Source: Methanomassiliicoccales archaeon
Lineage (GTDB): Archaea > Thermoplasmatota > Thermoplasmata > Methanomassiliicoccales > UBA472
Assembly (NCBI GenBank): GCA_025457905.1
Contig: JALOTM010000091.1
Coordinates: forward strand, 1-5,347
Length of the DNA: 5,347 nucleotides
Reading direction: 5' to 3'
A program made the position numbers and the translations under genes. This document shows, one piece after another, positions 1 to 5,346 of this stretch (positions are counted from its first letter, which is position 1; every line of letters starts with the position of its first letter). Below the pieces are notes generated by a model. It was not told the DNA's origin. It searched no databases and worked only from the letters and a program-made list of their open reading frames with translations.

Positions 1-1
1 C

Positions 2-712
2 GGATACCCCATGCAGGAGGCCATCGGTGCCAGCCTGGTGGCGGTCATGTCCACCTCGGTGGGCTCGGCGTCCCGGTATGTAGGGCAGAGGGTGAGCAAC
101 GTGCGCCTGGGCCTGATGCTGGGCACGGTCACCTCCCTGGGCGGACTGGTGGGCGCGCTCGTCGCCGTGTACCTTGACCAGTACATATTGGCGGCGCTCT
201 TCGCCCTGATGCTCCTCTATACCGCATTCTACATGCTCCGGGACAGGGAGTCGGAGACCATCTGCACCCCTGGCACCTGCGGGGGGTTCGACCTCTCCTG
301 CGCCTACGCAGAGGGGGAAAGGACCGTGGAGTATGGGGCTCGCAACCTCGGCAAGGGCATGGCCGGATCCTTGGTCGGCGGCGTGCAGTCAGGGATGCTG
401 GGCGTGGGCGGGGGGGTGGTCAATGTCCCGGTCATGAGGCTGTGGATGGGAGTGCCCCTGAGGGCGGCTTGCGCCACCTCCAACTATATGATAGGGATCA
501 CCGCCCTGGCAGGGGCCATCGTCTATTATCAGTTCGGGCTCATCCAGGCGCTTCTTGCCGCAGTGGTGGCCATCGGTGTTTTCCTGGGCGCGGTGGCCGG
601 GTCCAGGCTGTCTTACCGCGTCCAGGGGAGGACCCTGAAGCTAGTCTTCTCCGTCGTACTGGTCTCCGTGGCGGCGCTCATGGCCCTGAAGGCCGTGGGG
701 GTGATGCCATGA
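2..712 (+). CDS. TauE/SafE-family sulfite/anion exporter, 5' end cut by window
   Basis: Integral membrane permease of the TauE/SafE (TSUP) family, whose members move sulfite, sulfoacetate or other organosulfur anions across the membrane; the substrate here cannot be read. The frame is open to the window edge, and the residues before the ATG at 11 (G-Y-P-M-Q-E-A-I-G) match the usual mid-domain family stretch 'GVPMxEAIGTSLVAV'. The true start therefore lies upstream, probably by about 50 residues or more, and the ATG at 11 is internal. Numbering from that ATG, hydrophobic segments lie near 34-55, 57-76, 115-137, 157-175, 178-197 and 210-229. The second-half family motif GMLGVGGGVVNVP is at 128-140, followed by ATSNYMIGITA at 155-165. 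An unusual loop with three cysteines (C85, C90, C97) sits between the two halves. The stop overlaps the start of the DUF1634 gene (ATGA), so the two are likely coupled. The family is sure; the substrate is not known. Confidence 0.93.
   Translation, partial: GYPMQEAIGASLVAVMSTSVGSASRYVGQRVSNVRLGLMLGTVTSLGGLVGALVAVYLDQYILAALFALMLLYTAFYMLRDRESETICTPGTCGGFDLSCAYAEGERTVEYGARNLGKGMAGSLVGGVQSGMLGVGGGVVNVPVMRLWMGVPLRAACATSNYMIGITALAGAIVYYQFGLIQALLAAVVAIGVFLGAVAGSRLSYRVQGRTLKLVFSVVLVSVAALMALKAVGVMP
698..705 (+). promoter_or_regulatory. Ribosome-binding site for the DUF1634 gene
   Basis: GGGGTGAT lies three bases before the ATG at 709, inside the end of the exporter gene. GGTGAT matches the anti-Shine-Dalgarno complement GGAGGTGATC found at archaeal 16S 3' ends. 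It supports the ATG at 709 as the start over the longer upstream frame beginning at 442, whose extra residues are a shadow of the exporter gene. Confidence 0.55.
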
Positions 713-1062
713 TTACCAGGGCTCAGGCCGACCAGATGCTCGGGAACGGCCTGCGCCTCACCCTGAGGGCAGGCATGTGCGTGAGCATGGCGCTGCTGGT
801 GTTGGGGATCGCCATGTACCTGGCATTCGACGGGGAGACAGGGGCGGCCCTAGGGCCCCTACAGGCCATCGAGGCCGCTTTGGCCGGCGAGGCGATAGGG
901 TTCCTTTCCTTAGGCGTCCTGGCATTGATAGCCACGCCCTTGGCCGGGGTGATCGTGGCCTTGGGCGTGTTCCTGCGCACCCATGACCGGAGGTTCGCCG
1001 GGGTCGCCTTGGCCGTGCTGGGAGTGGTCGCACTGGCCATACTCGTGAAGGTGCTGGCATGA
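709..1062 (+). CDS. DUF1634 family membrane protein
   Basis: Small membrane protein of 117 residues with three predicted helices, near residues 16-39, 62-89 and 96-115, and a short soluble N-terminus. The layout and the R-x-G-M-x-x-S-M-A-L-L-V-L-G-x-A-M-Y-L pattern in the first helix fit DUF1634. That family is repeatedly encoded next to TauE/SafE permeases in archaea and bacteria, and its function is unknown. Here it starts in the ATGA that ends the exporter and itself ends in an ATGA that starts the next gene, so it sits in the middle of a coupled three-gene unit. The start at 709 is chosen over the longer open frame from 442 because the family fold begins just after it, it has a GGTGAT ribosome site, and it avoids a long overlap. 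A role as accessory or partner subunit of the exporter is inference from context. Confidence 0.88.
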   Translation: MITRAQADQMLGNGLRLTLRAGMCVSMALLVLGIAMYLAFDGETGAALGPLQAIEAALAGEAIGFLSLGVLALIATPLAGVIVALGVFLRTHDRRFAGVALAVLGVVALAILVKVLA

Positions 1063-1574
1063 GCGGGATCCTTGAGGAAGGAGTGATATTCCGCGAGGTG
1101 CAGCGGCTGCGGCAGCCATGGGTGTTGGCCATTGTCTTCGGGATCACCTTGGCGACCTGGGCCATGGCTTTCTATCAGCTCGTTCTGGGCGTCCCCGTGG
1201 GCAACAATCCTGCCGAGGACTGGCTGATGGTCGTGATACTCCTGCTGGTGGGGGTGCTTTTCCCTGCCTTCATCCTCTCGGTGAGGCTGATTGTGGAGGT
1301 CCGCAGGGACGGCCTCTTCCTTCGTTACCGGCCCTTCCATCACAGGTTCGTCGACCTGAAGCTGGAGACTGTGGTCAGCGTCCAGGCCTTGACCTACCGC
1401 CCCTTGAGGGACTTCGGCGGTTGGGGGATCAGGTACGGGCGCGGGGGCACCGCCTACAGCATGAGCGGCAAGGAGGGGGTGCAGCTCACCTATCCCAAGA
1501 ACAGGCACATCATGATCGGGTCGCTGAGGGCCCAGGAGCTGGAGATGGCGATAAGGAGCGCCATGAGGAAGTGA
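1059..1574 (+). CDS. Two-helix membrane protein with PH-like C-terminal domain (DUF6141-like)
   Basis: Protein of 171 residues. After a short N-terminus with the motif FREVQRLRQPW (11-21), two hydrophobic helices lie near 21-43 and 55-79. A soluble, strand-rich tail of about 90 residues follows. The tail contains LETVVSVQA (102-110), YRPLRDFGGWGIRYG (113-127), SGKEGVQLTY (136-145) and a closing helix around 157-170. The 'FREVQ.FRQ' start together with 'YRPL.DFGGWGIR' recalls the DUF6141 family, from memory and without a search. The fold resembles bacterial PH domains anchored by two helices. Its start lies in the ATGA at the DUF1634 stop, so translation is probably coupled, and it shares the exporter transcript. 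No catalytic residues are evident. Function is unknown; a structural or regulatory membrane role is only inferred. A TGA stop is followed by 49 bases before the next gene. Confidence 0.85.
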   Translation: MSGILEEGVIFREVQRLRQPWVLAIVFGITLATWAMAFYQLVLGVPVGNNPAEDWLMVVILLLVGVLFPAFILSVRLIVEVRRDGLFLRYRPFHHRFVDLKLETVVSVQALTYRPLRDFGGWGIRYGRGGTAYSMSGKEGVQLTYPKNRHIMIGSLRAQELEMAIRSAMRK

Positions 1575-1599
1575 GACCTGAGCGCTGCCATCGGCTGAG

Positions 1600-1611
1600 A
1601 TAATTTCATAT
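1600..1611 (+). promoter_or_regulatory. Putative TATA box for the MFS gene
   Basis: ATAATTTCATAT is the only AT-rich stretch in a GC-rich gap between the exporter unit and the MFS gene. Archaeal transcription usually begins about 25 bases after the box centre, which puts the start near 1628-1632, at the front of the MFS reading frame. No clear BRE is seen before it. An inverted repeat lies directly downstream. Confidence 0.45.
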
Positions 1612-1637
1612 CCTCGCTCGGAGGTGGAGGGCGAGGG
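1611..1637. promoter_or_regulatory. Inverted repeat at the MFS start: candidate operator or RBS hairpin
   Basis: CCTCGCTC (1612-1619) pairs with GGGCGAGG (1629-1636), seven Watson-Crick pairs plus one G-T; a further G-T pair (1611/1637) makes a nine-pair stem. The nine-base loop GGAGGTGGA holds both a Shine-Dalgarno-like GGAGG and the GTG at 1624. The repeat sits just downstream of the TATA-like element, where archaeal repressors often bind. If transcripts enter from upstream genes, the same sequence could fold in RNA over the ribosome site. Confidence 0.4.
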
Positions 1638-2976
1638 ATGGGAAAGGGTGCAATCGAAACAGGTAGGCGACCGCTGGTACTATACGTTCCTGCCCTACAA
1701 TGTCGCAGGGGGCTCCACCTCGCCCATGATACCCCTCTTCATCACCGAGGGGCTGGGCGGTACGGTGGCGCAGGTCGGCTTGGCCTCGGCCATCTCCTCC
1801 CTGGCCTCCGTCCCGGCCAACGTTCTTTGGGGGAACCTGTCCGATACCCTGAGGAAGAGGAAGGTCTTCGTCCTCATCGGGTTCATCGGCATGGCGCTGG
1901 CCCTGCTGCTCATGGGCCTGAGCATGGACATGGGCACGTACTACTTCGGCAACTTCCTGCTAGGCGCCATCGCCGCCGCGGCCGCCCCCGTCAGCACCGT
2001 CATAATCCTCGAGTCGTTCAAGAAGGAGGAGTGGGCCAAGCGCATCGGGGATTTCAGCAAGGTGAGCGGCATCGGCTGGGTGCTGGGGCTGGTGCTCGGC
2101 ACGGTCTGGCTGCAGATGGCCTCTGACGACGGCGCGATGGTCAGCGCCATGCGGGGGCTGTTCATCACCGCATCGGCGCTCGCGATGGCCTCCGTCTTCC
2201 TGGCCCTGAAATTGGTCCCAGAGCCGCAGCTCAACGTGGAGAGGCGCGAGGTCGCGGAGGACCTGCCTCCACCCAATGTCATCCATTTCGAGCGAGGCCG
2301 CTACGCGCCTACGAAGGTGCTGCACATCATGAAGATCAGCGCGCGCAACCTCTCCCCGATCAACTTCCCCCACAACCTGAAGCTGTACTACGTGGTTGTG
2401 CTTCTGGCCTTCACTGGCTTCCTGACATTCTATACCGCCTTCCCGATCTTCCTCAAGCGGGAGATGGGCCTGAGCATATCCGAGGTCTTCATCGTCTATT
2501 TGGCGAGCAGCATCACCTCGGCCCTGACCTATTCCATGGCGGGACGGTGGACCTCCCGGTTCGGGGGCAAGAGGGTGCAGATGCTGGCCTTCACGGGGCG
2601 CATCCTGCTCTTCCCGGCGGTCTTCCTGGTGGCCTTGGTCCCCCTGGACCTCTGGGCGCTGATCGCCGCCCTGTGCGCCATGCACGCCCTCATCGGGTTC
2701 TGCTGGGCCAACCTCAGCGTGGCCGGGTCCACCATCGTCTCCCGGATATCCTTCAAGGAATTCAAGACGGAGTCGCTCGGGGCCTACAACGCCATCCAGG
2801 GGATAGGGACCATAATCGGCTCGCTCATAGGGGGGTTCGTGGCGGTGTCCATGGGCTACGAGGTGACCTTCATCGTGGCCTCGGGCTTCGTGCTGGCCGC
2901 CTTGGTCATGCTGATAGCATTGAACGTGGACAGGGAGCCGGAGGATTCCGCCTCCCCTCACGCCATGGAGGCCTGA
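1624..2976 (+). CDS. Major facilitator superfamily (MFS) transporter
   Basis: Twelve-helix secondary transporter of the MFS, probably driven by an ion gradient; the sequence does not tell whether it exports drugs or moves a metabolite. The protein has 450 residues if begun at the GTG at 1624. The N-terminal half carries the loop 2-3 motif A as GNLSDTLRKRK (70-80), and a second copy in the C-terminal half reads GRWTSRFGGKR (307-317). A charged cytoplasmic linker spans about residues 200-250, between helices 6 and 7. The last helices (about 393-434) are followed by a short polar tail. The start is uncertain: an in-frame GTG at 1648 would give a protein eight residues shorter with GAGGG ten bases before it, while the ATG at 1638 is out of frame. 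The conserved part begins near DRWYYTFLPYN (16-26), so either start keeps it. The gene has its own TATA-like element and ends one base from the convergent flavodoxin. Confidence 0.92.
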   Translation: MEGEGWERVQSKQVGDRWYYTFLPYNVAGGSTSPMIPLFITEGLGGTVAQVGLASAISSLASVPANVLWGNLSDTLRKRKVFVLIGFIGMALALLLMGLSMDMGTYYFGNFLLGAIAAAAAPVSTVIILESFKKEEWAKRIGDFSKVSGIGWVLGLVLGTVWLQMASDDGAMVSAMRGLFITASALAMASVFLALKLVPEPQLNVERREVAEDLPPPNVIHFERGRYAPTKVLHIMKISARNLSPINFPHNLKLYYVVVLLAFTGFLTFYTAFPIFLKREMGLSISEVFIVYLASSITSALTYSMAGRWTSRFGGKRVQMLAFTGRILLFPAVFLVALVPLDLWALIAALCAMHALIGFCWANLSVAGSTIVSRISFKEFKTESLGAYNAIQGIGTIIGSLIGGFVAVSMGYEVTFIVASGFVLAALVMLIALNVDREPEDSASPHAMEA

Positions 2977-2987
2977 GCTAGGGCCTC
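2968..2987. terminator. Inverted repeat spanning convergent stop codons
   Basis: GAGGCC (2968-2973) and GGCCTC (2982-2987) form a perfect six-base inverted repeat with an eight-base loop that contains the MFS TGA and the flavodoxin TAG. A hairpin here would form in both converging transcripts and could aid 3' end formation. No T-run follows on either side, so classical termination is weakly supported. Confidence 0.25.
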
Positions 2988-3427
2988 AGCGCCCCGGCGA
3001 TCTTGCGCCCGAAGACGATGGCCTTGTCCTCGGCACCCTCGGATAGGGGCCCCTTCGTCCCCTTGACGCCGAACCACTCCGGGGGAACGATGATCCTGAC
3101 GCCCGCCTCCTCCATCATCTTGCGCAGCTTGTCGGCGGCTCCCTTCCCCACCTTCTCGAACCTGGTGTCGAAGCTCGTTCCCTTCTTCCCGGCGGCCCCG
3201 GTGGCGATGCCCTGTTTGAGGGCGTGCTTGGCGTCGCTCGTGGCCGAGCCGATGTGCGTGGGCGCCCCCACTATCCAAGCGTCGGCGGCCTTGAAGTCCT
3301 CCGCGGTCACGGCAACGGCCTTCCTGACCTCCACCTGGGCTCCCACCTCCTTCATCCCCGAGGAGATAGCGAGCGCGATCCTCTCGGTCATCCCCGTCTT
3401 GCTGTCGTACACGATCAGGGCCTTCAT
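2978..3427 (-). CDS. Flavodoxin family protein
   Basis: Short-chain flavodoxin of 149 residues, a soluble FMN protein that carries electrons between redox enzymes; the partner is not visible here. The first strand and phosphate loop read KALIVYDSKTGMTERIA (2-18), with S9, T11 and T14 in the usual S/T-x-T-G-x-T positions that hold the FMN phosphate. The second flavin loop is GAPTHIGSA (54-62), with His where many family members have an aromatic residue. The region around FDTRF (86-90) and the later GPLSEGAEDKA (126-136) resembles a subgroup of small flavodoxins seen in archaea and actinobacteria. The start at 3427 is chosen because the first beta strand begins at once; an upstream in-frame ATG at 3496 would add 23 residues with no flavodoxin character and would run through the likely promoter. 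The gene ends in TAG, tail-to-tail with the MFS gene. Confidence 0.92.
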   Translation of the reverse strand: MKALIVYDSKTGMTERIALAISSGMKEVGAQVEVRKAVAVTAEDFKAADAWIVGAPTHIGSATSDAKHALKQGIATGAAGKKGTSFDTRFEKVGKGAADKLRKMMEEAGVRIIVPPEWFGVKGTKGPLSEGAEDKAIVFGRKIAGALRP

Positions 3428-3459
3428 GGAATCCACACCGTGACATAACCTCGAGGCGG

Positions 3460-3468
3460 CTTTATGCT
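3460..3468 (-). promoter_or_regulatory. Possible TATA box for the flavodoxin gene
   Basis: Read on the minus strand, GCATAAAGC is centred about 36 bases before the flavodoxin ATG, which predicts a leader of roughly ten bases. An eight-base palindrome CCTCGAGG (3449-3456) lies between this box and the start. The match to the archaeal TATA consensus is only fair, and no Shine-Dalgarno sequence is seen before the ATG. Confidence 0.3.
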
Positions 3469-3493
3469 GCTTTCCCTCGAAGGGAGGGGTGGA

Positions 3494-3518
3494 CATCTGG
3501 TTCCAGCTCCTGCAGATG
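3494..3518. repeat. Inverted repeat in the flavodoxin upstream gap
   Basis: CATCTG (3494-3499) and CAGATG (3513-3518) are perfect inverted copies 13 bases apart, and a nested CTGG-TT-CCAG (3497-3506) overlaps the left arm. It lies in the 128-base gap between the PD40 stop and the flavodoxin start, upstream of the possible TATA box. It could be a 3'-end hairpin for the PD40 transcript or a regulator site. A short TCCCT-CGA-AGGGA hairpin (3473-3485) lies next to it. Confidence 0.3.
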
Positions 3519-3555
3519 GGTGCAAGGAGCGTGCTTGGGGAACGTCCATGTCGCC

Positions 3556-4536
3556 CTAGTTGCGGTAGCAGACGTAGATGTCCGCCTCGACCATGGTCAT
3601 CCCTTGGTAGTAATGGTGCACGAAGTAGAGGTTGCCCTCCTGGTCCAGGGTCGGCTCTCCCGCGAGGGTGGAGACCATGAGCTCGGGAGCGCCCCAGGCG
3701 CTGCCGTTCCAGAGGGAGCGGAATATCCCTGGCGAGCCCATGTGGGTGCGGGTGAACCAGAGCTCGCTTCCGTCCTGGCTAACGAAGGGCCAGCCCTCGT
3801 TATCAATGGAGCTCACCTCCTCCACCAGCACCGGCTGCTGCCATCCGTCGAGGGACCGGTCGCAGTACCAGATGTCCAGACCTCCTGAGCCGCCCGGCCT
3901 CGAGGAATGGAAGTAGATGCGGCCGCCGTCGGAGGTTATGTGCATCTCGCCCGCCTGGTACTGCTCGTTCAGCTGCTCCCCGGCGAACCTCCAGTCCTTC
4001 CAGCCTTCGCCGTCCTCGGTGGCGATGAAGAGGTTCACCCCTTCATAGCCCTCCCGCGCCGAGGCGAACCATATCTCCCCACCTCCAACGAACGCCGCCC
4101 CGTCCAGGGCGAGCTTGCCCGCGTCCTGCAGCCATACCCGGACGGGCTCGCTCCAGGCGCTACCGTTCCAATCCGAGCGCCATATCCCGGACACCCCGTC
4201 CATCAGCTGCTCCTCGGGCGCCTTGCGCACGTCCGGGGTGAAGAAGAAGTATAGGCTGCTGCCATCCGGCAGTATGAAGGGCGAGTCCTCCGCCCCAGCG
4301 GTGTTGATCGGGCCAGGGACGGGGATGGGCCCCTGGAACTCGTCGGAGTGCAGGATGGGAGGATGCTCGTCCATGCTCGGGGTCCACTTCACCGCGTCCG
4401 TGGGGATGGCCGAGGCCCGGCTCTTCTCCACGCGCTGAGGAGGCGCGCTCGCCGGCAGAAAGGCCACCAATGCGATCAGAGAGAGAGCCACGACCACCGC
4501 CCCTGCGCCTAGGATGAGCGCCCTGCCCTTCCGCAT
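3556..4536 (-). CDS. Exported PD40 (TolB-like) beta-propeller protein
   Basis: Protein of 326 residues predicted to act outside the membrane. A basic start (MRKGR) and a hydrophobic segment at 7-28 form a signal peptide or N-terminal anchor; an A-S-A at 30-32 allows cleavage but there is no lipobox cysteine. A low-complexity linker follows to about residue 60. The rest shows at least five propeller blades of the WD40-like PD40 type: SPFILPDGSSLYFFF (85-99), GAAFVGGGEIWFASAR (146-161), ITSDGGRIYFHSSRPGGSGG (200-219) running into LDIWY, FVSQDGSELWFTRT (251-264) and PTLDQEGNLYFVHH (295-308). SSRPGGSGGLDIWY is a hallmark of PD40 repeats. The module W-N-G-S-A-W occurs twice (123-128, 276-281). No enzyme domain is present, so binding or scaffolding is the likeliest role, by inference. 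A strong TATA box lies 22 bases upstream of the ATG, so the mRNA is probably leaderless. It ends in TAG. Confidence 0.85.
   Translation of the reverse strand: MRKGRALILGAGAVVVALSLIALVAFLPASAPPQRVEKSRASAIPTDAVKWTPSMDEHPPILHSDEFQGPIPVPGPINTAGAEDSPFILPDGSSLYFFFTPDVRKAPEEQLMDGVSGIWRSDWNGSAWSEPVRVWLQDAGKLALDGAAFVGGGEIWFASAREGYEGVNLFIATEDGEGWKDWRFAGEQLNEQYQAGEMHITSDGGRIYFHSSRPGGSGGLDIWYCDRSLDGWQQPVLVEEVSSIDNEGWPFVSQDGSELWFTRTHMGSPGIFRSLWNGSAWGAPELMVSTLAGEPTLDQEGNLYFVHHYYQGMTMVEADIYVCYRN
3694..3729. repeat. Internal repeat copy A in the PD40 gene
   Basis: This stretch aligns without gaps to 4153-4188, with 29 of 36 bases the same and the first 18 differing at one base (CCAGGCGCTGCCGTTCCA here). It encodes the IFRSLWNGSAWG region of one propeller blade. 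It is a coding repeat, not a mobile or regulatory element. Confidence 0.6.
4153..4188. repeat. Internal repeat copy B in the PD40 gene
   Basis: Partner of 3694-3729, encoding the IWRSDWNGSAWS region of another blade. The near identity of the first 18 bases, silent positions included, suggests fairly recent duplication or gene conversion between blades. Confidence 0.6.
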
Positions 4537-4557
4537 GCCTGCTTCTAGCGAATGCGG

Positions 4558-4567
4558 ATATTTAAAA
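4558..4567 (-). promoter_or_regulatory. TATA box of the PD40 gene (leaderless start)
   Basis: On the minus strand this reads TTTTAAATAT, a near-consensus archaeal TATA box in an otherwise GC-rich gap. Its centre is about 26 bases before the ATG at 4536, the usual distance from box to transcription start, so transcription should begin at or next to the start codon. No Shine-Dalgarno sequence precedes the ATG, in keeping with a leaderless mRNA. The bases before the box (TCTGACCC) are a poor BRE match. Confidence 0.75.
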
Positions 4568-4574
4568 GGGTCAG

Positions 4575-4599
4575 AAACAAGCCCATCTGGGGGCCCTTG
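4575..4599 (-). terminator. Possible terminator of the FTCD gene
   Basis: Directly after the TAG stop, the minus strand can fold CAAG with CTTG and GGG with CCC (4578-4599), with a two-base bulge and a six-base loop. TTT follows at once (4577-4575) and TTTT a few bases later. The stem is modest and the T-run is broken, so this is tentative. The T-rich part merges with the PD40 TATA box. Confidence 0.35.
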
Positions 4600-5346
4600 C
4601 TACAACCCTGCCAGGACGATCGTGGTGACCTTGCGGACCTCGTCCTCGGCGCCGAGCAGTGACGCCTCCAACCGTGGAGCGATGCTCGCCTTGATGCCTT
4701 CGTCCTTTATCGCGGCCAGGTTCACGCGCACGTTGGCCGCCGCCCCCTGCAGGCCGGCCAGAGCACTGTTTAGACCGACCAGCACGTCCGTCCTGGCGTT
4801 GCGGTTGACCTTATCGGCTATCTCCGCCAGGGCCCCGATGACGCTCCTGCAGGTCTCGGAGGTGAGCAGGGGCAGCTGCGCAGCGCCGACGTAGGCGTCC
4901 TGGATCCGCTGCAGCCTGGTCCTCCTCTCCTCCTCCGTGCCCTTGGGGAGCTTGAAGGCCTCCATGACCTGCTCGTACGCGCCCGCGTCCGCGTCGATGA
5001 GCCCCACCAGGCGCTCGCGCAGGGCGTCGAGCTCCGCGGCCTTCTCCTGCATCAGCCCTTGGACCGCCTCGTAGCCCTTCCGGCCCAGCGTCAGGCGGCA
5101 GGTCATGGCCCCCAGAGCCGCGCCCATGGCCCCGGAGACGCAGGCCGCGCTCCCTCCCCCGGGGGTGGGGGAGCTGGAGGCGAGGCGTGCCATGAACCCC
5201 TGCACGCTGGCATCGCGGAGCAGGTCGGACGCGCTCGCCATCTCCTGCAGGCGTCGCTCGATGACCTGCCCGCGGTCCCAACGGCCCTTCAGCTTGAGGG
5301 CATGCTCGGCGGCGTCGTAGAGAGCGTCCGCTGGGACCATGCCATA
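4600..5346 (-). CDS. ftcD: Formimidoyltransferase-cyclodeaminase, C-terminal part (5' end cut by window)
   Basis: The cyclodeaminase domain converts 5-formimidoyl-tetrahydrofolate to 5,10-methenyl-tetrahydrofolate and ammonia; the transferase domain moves the formimino group from N-formimidoylglutamate, the end of histidine degradation, onto tetrahydrofolate. Numbering from the ATG at 5340, the cyclodeaminase signature SSSPTPGGGSAACVSGAMG spans 55-73, followed by LTLGRKGY (83-90), LIDADAGAYEQV (114-125) and the helical NVRVNLAAIKD (203-213). The domain fills residues 40-246. The preceding piece, Y-G-M-V-P-A-D-A-L-Y-D-A-A-E with QVIERRLQ further on, matches the end of the formiminotransferase domain ('GLVP..ALLDAAE'), and the frame is open to the window edge. 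The gene is therefore most likely a fused bifunctional enzyme starting beyond the window, and the ATG at 5340 is internal. A stand-alone cyclodeaminase starting at 5340 or 5241 is less likely. The gene ends in TAG, 63 bases before the PD40 start. Confidence 0.88.
   Translation of the reverse strand, partial: YGMVPADALYDAAEHALKLKGRWDRGQVIERRLQEMASASDLLRDASVQGFMARLASSSPTPGGGSAACVSGAMGAALGAMTCRLTLGRKGYEAVQGLMQEKAAELDALRERLVGLIDADAGAYEQVMEAFKLPKGTEEERRTRLQRIQDAYVGAAQLPLLTSETCRSVIGALAEIADKVNRNARTDVLVGLNSALAGLQGAAANVRVNLAAIKDEGIKASIAPRLEASLLGAEDEVRKVTTIVLAGL

Noticed and set aside
11..13. ATG at 11 as the true start of the exporter
   Set aside because: The frame is open before it, and the residues around it match the interior of the TauE domain, so the N-terminal helices are missing from the window.
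410..416. Run of seven G that might mark a frameshift in the exporter
   Set aside because: The conserved GVGGGVVNVP motif reads through it in the same frame on both sides, so the frame is intact.
442..708. Upstream extension of the DUF1634 frame to 442
   Set aside because: The extra residues are an Arg/Gly/His-rich shadow of the exporter gene; the ATGA overlap and GGTGAT site mark the start at 709.
723..1508. 261-codon minus-strand frame across the DUF1634 and PH-like genes
   Set aside because: It spans the junction of two well-supported coupled plus-strand genes and shows only low-complexity sequence.
1960..2961. 333-codon open frame on the minus strand opposite the MFS gene
   Set aside because: It is rich in G, R, D, H, Q and E without domain character, typical of an antisense frame of a GC-rich membrane protein gene. 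The plus-strand MFS reading has clear motifs and helices.
3428..3496. Longer flavodoxin starting at the ATG at 3496
   Set aside because: The added 23 residues have no flavodoxin features and cover the likely promoter; the family begins at the first beta strand at 3427.
5149..5174. Striking GC palindrome around CCCCCGGGGG
   Set aside because: It is explained by the codons of the conserved cyclodeaminase motif S-S-P-T-P-G-G-G-S, where Pro CCC next to Gly GGG gives the palindrome. No sign of a separate role.
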